This document shows positions 57,061 to 64,000 of a DNA stretch of 64,000 nucleotides, piece after piece (the stretch's first letter is position 1; each line of letters starts with the position of its first letter). The notes under the pieces are model-generated. The model was not told where the DNA came from, ran no database searches, and saw only the letters and a list, made by a program, of their open reading frames with translations. Made by a program: the position numbers and the translations under genes. Source of the stretch: Atriophallophorus winterbourni (Eukaryota; Platyhelminthes; Trematoda; Plagiorchiida; Microphallidae); assembly GCA_013407085.1 (NCBI GenBank), contig JACCGJ010012831.1, positions 18,903 to 82,902 of the forward strand, given 5' to 3'.

Positions 57061-60000
57061 TTCTTTCCAAATGCGACCAAATGCATACAAATTTAAATGG
57101 TTTGTGTAGATTGGTGCCAGATAGCCGCTTAGTTCCAGCAAATTATTTTGCGTTCCAGCGTTCGAGTAGCAAAGTAGCAAAACCAAAGAGTAACTCAGAT
57201 ATACGCAGATGGAATAACTCCGCAACAGCGGATATTTCAATCAAGAATGCTCAAGTTCTGGTAGAAAATATAGGGGACGAATCTTGTCTAAGTTGTGATG
57301 CAGCAAACGAAAGCCTCGCTTCGTATGCGCTCAACGCTTCTGCATTAAAAACCTCTACTCCACCTCTTCACACAGCACTAATTTGGACATTTCAAAATAT
57401 TTGGTAATACCTCGGATTTTGCGCTCGAGGGTTCTCCGAAATTAGGCGGGGTACATCGAAATTCTGTGAGCATACTATACACAAATGCTTGCAGCGTGCG
57501 TAGTAAATTTCTGGAATTAATGCAGAAAGCCCCTAATAGTAAATCTAGGATCCTAGATATATCAGCGACCCTGCTTCAAGATACAGGCATTATTCCAGTT
57601 GATCTTCTTTCGACATATACAGACATCAGATTGGATAGACCAGATGGTAGACGCGGAGGAGGAGCTATAATACTACTACAACATGGTATTAAATATCAAG
57701 ACTTTGGCATTAAAATGGCAAACTTTGGCATCCAGCTGGTCTCGTCAATCGTCAGAGACGGTAAGCTCTCTTTCGCGTTAGGCTGCTTATACAGGGCACC
57801 CGGCGATTCAGAGGAGGAGGACCAGGAACTTAGGAAACTTCTCACCAGGTTGCTCAGAACTGTCCCACGAGTCTATTTAATAGGTGACTTCAACCTACTG
57901 GGTATTAACTGGGACACTCAGACGATCTCTGATACAATTTCTCAGGTATATCTCGATTGGATGCACTGCAGTGCGCTCCATCAGCACGTAATTGAGAAAA
58001 CTAGGTACAGAGAATGACTTTTACCATCTACACTGGACCTAATTTTGTCTAAATGTCCTGAAGATGTCCAAAATCTCTCTTATGACTAACCTTTGAGGAA
58101 AAGTGACAATGTCACCATAATATTCCAGGCAATTTTATGTTTTGATAAGCCACCAGTCAAATACAGGCGTAGTCTAAATCGAGTTGACTGGAATGCCGTA
58201 CGGCTTACCGCTTCACTATGTGACTGGTTCTCTGAAACCAATGACATCGAAAGTAAATGGTCAGTTATTAAGCGCAATATTTTAAGTCCTCAAGACCTTT
58301 ATTGTCCTTTTCGACCTGCACGGCTGGAGGACAAGTCAACTTGGTGGACTCCTGCGGTGCGACGCAACATCATTAGGCGCGACAGACACTGGCGGAGATA
58401 TACAGCCTCACCAACCTATAGAAATTGGTCGTGCTATAAGGCTTCGAGAAACAAAACAGTGAAGCTACAATGGATAGCGGCGATGCGATTCACTCAGTCC
58501 CAACTCTTAGTAGATAAATGGGTGCCTCTCTAAGCGAAGTAGTGTTTTGCGCGAACGAAAATAAATCCGCCGGACCTGACGATGTGCATCCTAAAATTGT
58601 AAATGAAATATCTTAAGTACTAGCAGAGCCTCTATGTGAGTTATACAACGAATCGTTTAACAAAGGCATCCTACCAGATGACTGGAGGAAAGCCATTGTC
58701 GTATCCCTCCCAAAGGGAGGTTGCGCAAACATAGTTAAGAATTTCCGACCGGTAAGCTTGACTAGTGTTTTACGTAAAACCTTGGAGAGACTTATCAGGG
58801 ATTGGTTGTGCAGCCACCTCGTGCACAATTCATCGTTTAGCACGGTTCAACATGGCTTTCTCAAAGAAGGTCATGTCTCTTAATTATTTTATGCTTCTAA
58901 GACAGAGTTTCCAAGACACTGGATGGAGGCGGGCGGGTAGAGTTTTTTTACTTAGACTTAAGTAAGACGTTCGACTCGGTTAATCACAGGTTCCTAGAGA
59001 TAAAGCCAACTGCCAAAGGCATATCTGGAAAGCTTCACGACTGAATACCAAGTTTTCTTCGTAATAGATCCTTCCAGGTCCGTAAAGGCGATACTACATC
59101 TGAATTCGCAACAGTTACCAGTGGGGTCCCACAAGGTTTAGTTTTAGCCCCAATACTCTTTCTGATCTTCATCGATGATCTGACATCGCAGTTGTCATCT
59201 CCATGCTACATGTTTGCTGATGATGTCAAATTCACCGGATCCAGTGATCACGGTGATTTGTTGAGAGATATTGAGAAGCTAATTAAGTGTTGGGATCTTC
59301 CTCTGCAGCAGTCGACAGAATTATAGTAACTGCGAATAAAAGGTAGGATCGACTTTCAGTCTATTCAGAGGGTTAAGGATTTGGGTATAGTCGTAGCAAC
59401 GGATATCGAATGGGCTGCGCAGTGTGTCTCAGCTGCACAACGAGCTAGAGGAGAACTCTTAAGGTTTAAATCCGTTCTGACATATAGAACGCTGGGAGTG
59501 TTTATCACATTATATACGGCGATTGTCAGGCCGCATTTAGAATACTGTGTGCAAGCCTGGAGCCTCTTTTCTCGAAAAACATATTACTACTAGAAAGTGT
59601 CCAACGTCTGGCTACCAAAATGGTTGAAGGTATGTTTGGGAAACACTAAGAAGAACGTCTAACTTCTTTAGGTCTCTTCTCCCTTCGGCGTCGGCGTCTA
59701 TGTAGTTACCTTATAGAAACTTTAAAAATCCTGAAAATCTTTGGCAACCAGGGTTGTCAAATCCTGTTCTCTCGAGCGATCGACCCTTTAACTAGAGGAC
59801 ACATTAAAGCTCGCGAAAAACCATAGCCTTCTGAATCTTAGGCAACACTTTTTCGGTGTAAGAGTGGTAAGCTTCTGGAACAAGCTGCCTGAGGAACTAA
59901 TCGCTTGCACATTAATAGTTGAATTAAAAAGGGGTTTAGATTTATATGGTCTTTACCACGATTTGAAAAACAAAAAACCTGTTATATAATGGCTCGGTTT

Positions 60001-60250
60001 AAATGTCCTGTTTTAAATGTGCGCACCAATTTTCCATAGCTAACCTCTCACCGGCTTGGTGAAGAGAAACCCTTTCCGTTTTTCTCAGTCACAGCTACAA
60101 ATTCTGTGAGCGAATGACGGTTTGGAAAACACCGGACGTACCATCGCAAACGACGAGGATACCAGTAAAGAATAAACCAACTTCGGAAGTAGTGGGTGCT
60201 CTTCTGAAGCTTTCCAACGACAAAAATTCTGGAAGCTCGATTGCCTTATC
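57061..60250 (+). mobile_element. LINE family D, nearly full length, inactive
   Basis: ORF1 remnant (57,081-57,407). The endonuclease is in a 183-codon ORF (57,466-58,017): ILYTNACSVRSKFLEL, RGGGAIILL and VYLIGDFNLLGINWD. The linker ORF (58,093-58,533) has TWWTPAVRRNIIRRDRHWRRY. RT is heavily frameshifted from 58,600 to 59,990: WRKAIVVSLPKGG-like entry, SGVPQG-like and MFADDVKFTG blocks near 59,120-59,240, thumb RPHLEYCVQAWSLFSRK at 59,530-59,580. The 3' UTR has the hairpin at 60,045-60,066 and resembles the A 3' UTR (62,880-62,990). Confidence 0.8.
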
Positions 60251-60430
60251 AGCCATTTCGGTGATGAGACCTCTCCCATCTTCCATTCACAGTTATACAC
60301 GCCTGTGTTACTTACGAATCAATCCTGGTAGTGGCAGGTGTTTTCAAGCAAACCTCCAAAAGAATCTAGGCACTCGTTTCGACTTGGTCGACTATCGCCC
60401 TGTGATACTGATACTGATACTGATACTGAT
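60251..60430 (+). mobile_element. D2-type 3' end with (TGATAC)n tail
   Basis: Matches the complement of 32,733-32,890 and 63,745-63,897. It starts at the second half of the D2 hairpin (TTCGGTGATGAG) and ends in about four or five TGATAC units at 60,405-60,430. It joins D on the left and a family F palm on the right, so it is probably a 5'-truncated D2 insertion. Confidence 0.7.
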
Positions 60431-61440
60431 ACTACATCGATGGTTAAACAGCTTATTAACTAATCGCACTAACTGTGTTAGAATTGCAGGGGAGTGCTCG
60501 CAGGAATCACTGATTCTCAGTGGAGTGCCTAAAGGCTCGGTGCTTGGTCCATTACTTTTTCTCATTTTTGTGAACGACCTGGCAGCGTGCTTTAGATCAC
60601 GCTGCTTCCTGTTTGCTGATGATGTTAAAATCCTGGGAACCGACAGTAGAGATACGCTTATCTCTGATTTAGAAAAAGTAATCCAGTGGACAAAGACCTG
60701 GGACTTGCCACCAAAATTGGGGAAGAGCTGTCTTCTGATGACTGATTTAGCGACAACCCAACTAGGAGTTGGTGAAGGAACTATCAGAATAGCGGCTGCT
60801 CAGAAAGTGAAGGATCTTGGCATTACTATAACAGGCGATTTTAAATGGGCTACTCAATGTGCCGAAGCTGCAAACAAGGCTCGCAAAGAATTGTTCAGAC
60901 TTCGCTCAGCGTTATCTTGCCGAAAACCTCCAATCTTCGTTCCCTTATACAAAGTAGTCGTGCGGCTTTAGTTGGAATACTGCGTTCAATCCTGGGCACC
61001 GTACTTAACAAAGGATATAGCATGTCTCGAAAGGGTCCAGCGACTTGCGACTAGGATGGTTGAGGGTCAGGCAGGTAAAACTTATGAGGCTAGACTCGAA
61101 GACCTCGGTTTGTTCTCACTAAAGTGACGGCGTCTGCGAGGTGACCTAATAGAAGCATTCAAGATTCTAAAGGGTCTTACGGATGATAATATTACTGAAA
61201 CCCTAAACTTGCCTTTAAAGCAGCTACAAAGGGTAATTCCATGAAACTTTCCATGAATAGGCCCAGGTTGCTGGCACGTGAACACTTTTTCAGCAACCGT
61301 GTGGTCAACTTTGGAAACAAGCTCCCAGATTGTATTGTAAGCCTCCCAAATGTGTTGAGCTTTAAAAGGGAATTAGACGTTAAATGGTTTATCATATTTC
61401 TGCATATTGCCTAATAAAAACTTAAAAAAAAACAATTTTT
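60431..61440 (+). pseudogene. LINE family F, RT palm to C-terminus
   Basis: LLTNRTNCVRIAGE, then GVPKGSVLGPLLFLIFVNDL and FLFADDVKILG (catalytic FADD intact, unlike the 37-kb copy), KDLGITITGDFKWATQC and FVPLYKVVV in one long frame to 60,971, then one stop and the thumb LEYCVQSWAPYLTKDIACLERVQRLATRMVEG. The C-terminus runs to 61,420. The reading frame is nearly open from 60,431 to 61,125. It matches 36,470-37,420 on the other strand. Confidence 0.8.
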
Positions 61441-61444
61441 TACA

Positions 61445-61588
61445 TTTCCATCATATCTGTCTAGGCCTGGACAACCTGACAGCAAATTAGCCCACATGCA
61501 GTCTATCACTGTGTTTCACTATACCTCAACTAGGCTAGTGATTTTATACACCACACATTGTTCACGCATATTATTGCATTGTTTCCTT
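61445..61588 (+). repeat. Repeat X, 5' half (split by family A)
   Basis: ATCTGTCTAGGCCTGGACAAC through TTATTGCATTGTTT, the first half of X. The second half follows at 62,998 after a family A element. Confidence 0.75.
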
Positions 61589-62997
61589 GTCTCTGGTTCG
61601 TTACTAAACTCTGCTCAGCATGGTTTTCTAAAAGGGAAGTCTTGCCTAACGAACCTATTATGTTTTCTAAATGAGGTCACTAGGAGGCTAGATAAAGGCC
61701 ACCAGGTCGAAGTTCTCTACTTGGACTTTTGTAAAGCCTTTGACTCGGTAAACCACAGGTTGCTTGAAATGAAGATTGGACAAATAGGTATCGATGGCCC
61801 TCTAAAGAACTGGATCACAAATTTCTTGAGCAATCGGTATTTTCGCGTTCGCATAGGCAATATGTATTCCGCGAAAGCAGGAGTTGTTAGTGGAGTCCCG
61901 CATGGTTCAGTACTAGGCCCACTACTCTTTCTTATCTTCATCGATGATTTGGCATCCTCGCTTAAGTGTCCCTGCTATATGTTTGCAGACGATGTCAAGT
62001 TTATCGGATCGCTGAACGAACAGGATCTTTTTGAGGATATAGAAAAGGTCATCAAGTGGTCTCCCACGTGGGATCTACCAATCAACTTCTCCAAAAAGCT
62101 ATCTTCTGTCCAAAGCTGCAACGAAGCTGCAGGTTGCTGGACCTGATAACATACTGGAGATAACTGGGGTATCAAAAGTCCGGGACTTAGGTATTGCGGT
62201 TTCAGCGGACTTTAAATGGGCTGATCAATGTGCAGCTGCTGCACAACGCGCTAGGAACCAGCTCTTTCGCCTCCGATCAGTTTTATCCTGCAGGTCCCCG
62301 GAGGGTTTCATCCCATTGTATAAAGCGATAGTGAGACCTCATCTCGAGTATTGCGTTCAAGCTTGGTCTCCTTACTTGGAAAAGGACATTGCCACGCTTG
62401 AAGGTGTTCAGCGCCTAGCTACCCGTATGATTAAAGGGCAATCTGGGAAGTCATATGAACAACGACTGTTGAGTCTATATCTCTTCTCGCTAAAAGAAGG
62501 CGACTACGTGGGGATCTGATCGAGACCTTTAAAATCGTAAGAGGCTTTAGTTCTATTGATCCGACTGATATGTATGCTCTTGCGCCAGTCGTAGGTACTC
62601 GAGGCCATTCACTGAAACTGGCAAAACAACATGTCAGGTCTAATGCACGTAAGCACTTCTTTAGCGAAAGGGTAGTGAATCATTGGAACTGTCTGCCCGA
62701 AGAGGTAGTTTGTTCTACATCAGTAACGTGCTTCAAAGATAGACTAGACTCGATCTGGCGCTCTGTGTTTCCAAATTTTTATCCCTAATTTTTATAGTTG
62801 TTCTTCAATTTGTCGTTGGAACGCACCAATGCCTCTCCTCACCTGTTGGGTGAGGGAGTTTTTCTGTTGCATTCCAGCCAAAGTCATACCAGAAGAATAT
62901 TGAACCTACTATTCGAAGTGGTGGACGCTCTTTTGGCTTACCACCGGAAGTATTCTGGACGCTCGATTGGCGACTGCCACATATCGTCCTGTGCTAA
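61589..62997 (+). mobile_element. LINE family A, 5'-truncated, with 3' end
   Basis: RT from QHGFLKGKSCLTNLL onward in a 216-codon frame: YLDFCKAFDSVNHRLL, GVPHGSVLGPLLFLIFIDDL and YMFADDVKF, with all catalytic residues present. After a frameshift, 62,316-62,519 has RPHLEYCVQAWSPYLEKDI and RLATRMIKG, and 62,570-62,788 the C-terminus HFFSERVVNHWNCLPEEVV. The 3' UTR (about 200 bases) has a hairpin at 62,833-62,859 and ends in AACTGAACTGAAC. This is the best preserved A RT here, only two or so lesions from open. Confidence 0.85.
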
Positions 62998-63215
62998 CTG
63001 AACTGAACGGAAAAAAGCTAACCTCTCACCGTGCTGGTGAAGAGAAACCTGACCTTACTTTCCAGATATTCGGAAACAAGAACGTGTGAAAAGTACAAAC
63101 TTTATACTCGATATCGAAGTGCCGGGTGCTCAACCGCATACCTTCGAAGGAAATCTGGGCGCGTGATTGGCTTTTAGCAACCTTCAGCCCTGTGCAACTT
63201 GAACTTTAATTTTAG
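62998..63215 (+). repeat. Repeat X, 3' half
   Basis: Starts at GCTAACCTCTCACC, with the hairpin at 63,023-63,044, and continues to GTGCAACTTGAACTTT. It completes the X copy begun at 61,445. Confidence 0.75.
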
Positions 63216-63744
63216 GCGCCGTATTCAATACTCTGTATTGTTTTCACTTATTTGCATCTTTGCACATATAATTATCTATGGAACAAAGGTAATTGATTTC
63301 ATAATATCTTCGATTTTCATATAAAACGTAATCATTTGGTGTATTTGAATGTCAAGTTTTGTTTAATATTTATCAAATTTGCGAAAAATTGATTCTAAAT
63401 GTATTCGATTGGTTCGGCAAACTTTATCTCATCTGAGATTTTGGTAAATATCTTACGAAAAATAACGTAAATCAGCAAGTTTTGTTTTTAATAAGTTCTT
63501 CACAAAAATACAAGTTACCAAGGTATTCATCCAAATTTGTTTTAATATCCTACAAATTGTTGTGCACATTGTCCGGAAGTGTGTCCCGATATTTGATGAC
63601 GCGCATCTCAAAACAGGTTGTTTGAGATATGGTAAAGTCTCAAACGCACTAGCTTGTATGGATTTCCTCGGGTGCACGCTTCTTTGATTCTGAAAAGGAA
63701 GTGTAAACTTGTCATATGTCCAAGACAAATTATCGGAAACACTG
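63216..63744 (-). mobile_element. Family H deletion derivative (endonuclease piece fused to 3' UTR)
   Basis: On the minus strand, 63,744-63,590 matches H endonuclease sequence at 21,675-21,845 (SVSDNLSWTYDKFTLPF, LRCASSNIGTH), then switches directly to the H 3' UTR, matching 25,985-26,350. The missing part is the whole linker and RT, about 4 kb in the intact order after allowing for the E insertion. Confidence 0.7.
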
Positions 63745-63897
63745 ATCAGTATCAGTATCACAAGGCGATAGTCGACCAAGTCGAAACGAGTGCCCAGATT
63801 CTTTCGGAGGTGTGCTTAAAAACATCCGCCACTACCAGGATTGATTCGTAAGTAACACAGGCGTGTGTAACTATGAATGGAAGATGGGAGAGGTCTA
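63745..63897 (-). mobile_element. D2-type 3' end, 5'-truncated
   Basis: Minus-strand match to 60,260-60,425 with the (TGATAC)n tail at its left edge (63,745-63,758). It abuts the H derivative at ATCAG, which also occurs in H at the joining point. Confidence 0.75.
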
Positions 63898-64000
63898 TAG
63901 TCAATAGTCAATAGTATATTATGGTACAAAAGCTATGAGCTTAAAATATAACCATAGGATAGTCAGTACAGGGGGTCGGGTGGAGTTCAGCGGGTTCGGC
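63898..64000. other. Unassigned window end
   Basis: A short AGTCAATAGTCAATAGT repeat, then sequence with no match in the window. Confidence 0.4.

Noticed and set aside
1..64000. CRISPR arrays, bacterial operons, rRNA genes or a free-standing functional tRNA gene
   Set aside because: None seen. The only tRNA-like boxes belong to the two repeat units described.

Overview
The window looks like flatworm DNA, most likely from a trematode. It is AT-rich and intron-containing, and it is packed with decayed non-LTR retrotransposons of the kinds that dominate fluke genomes: many CR1/Jockey-group LINEs and an SR2-like RTE. No bacterial or phage gene organisation is visible. The organism call is inference. 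Family names used here (A, B, C, D, D2, E, F, H, I, X) are local labels.

Layout. 1-6,060: copies of families C, F and B inserted into one another. 6,206-9,090: an A element carrying a B fragment, minus strand. 9,091-15,690: the only sizeable stretch that is mostly not transposon; on the minus strand it holds five or six short exons that all keep one reading phase and end in a stop codon, which I read as a candidate micro-exon gene (MEG-like). 15,976-19,240: a nearly full-length RTE. 20,280-26,355: elements I and H, with E inserted in H. 26,358-32,230: a longer copy of the same A-B-A composite, itself carrying a 362-bp RTE deletion derivative with a target-site duplication. 32,395-39,580: X, D2 and F, minus strand. 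39,590-48,254: nearly full-length B and C, plus strand, ending in a long trinucleotide tail. 48,281-48,990: a Ty3/gypsy gag remnant. 49,547-51,190: the 5' part of F with a foldback and a tRNA-like unit. 51,262-53,300: a broken hAT transposase gene. 53,600-63,897: E, X, D, F, A and H derivatives.

How it fits together. Almost every recognisable ORF is a piece of endonuclease/reverse transcriptase broken by stops and frameshifts, so the elements look dead as autonomous units. The window reads as a record of nested insertion: B in F, E in H, A in X, RTE in A, and apparently D2 3' ends in H and F. Three things go beyond routine annotation: the candidate symmetric-short-exon gene with a duplicated 81-nt exon; evidence that an A element mobilised with a B insertion inside it; and a hairpin kept at the start of the 3' UTR in otherwise different LINE families.

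Limits. No alignment or database search was run. Boundaries of decayed elements are generally good to some tens of bases; exon edges are placed on visible splice consensus. Host promoters, poly(A) sites and the first exon of the candidate gene were not identified.
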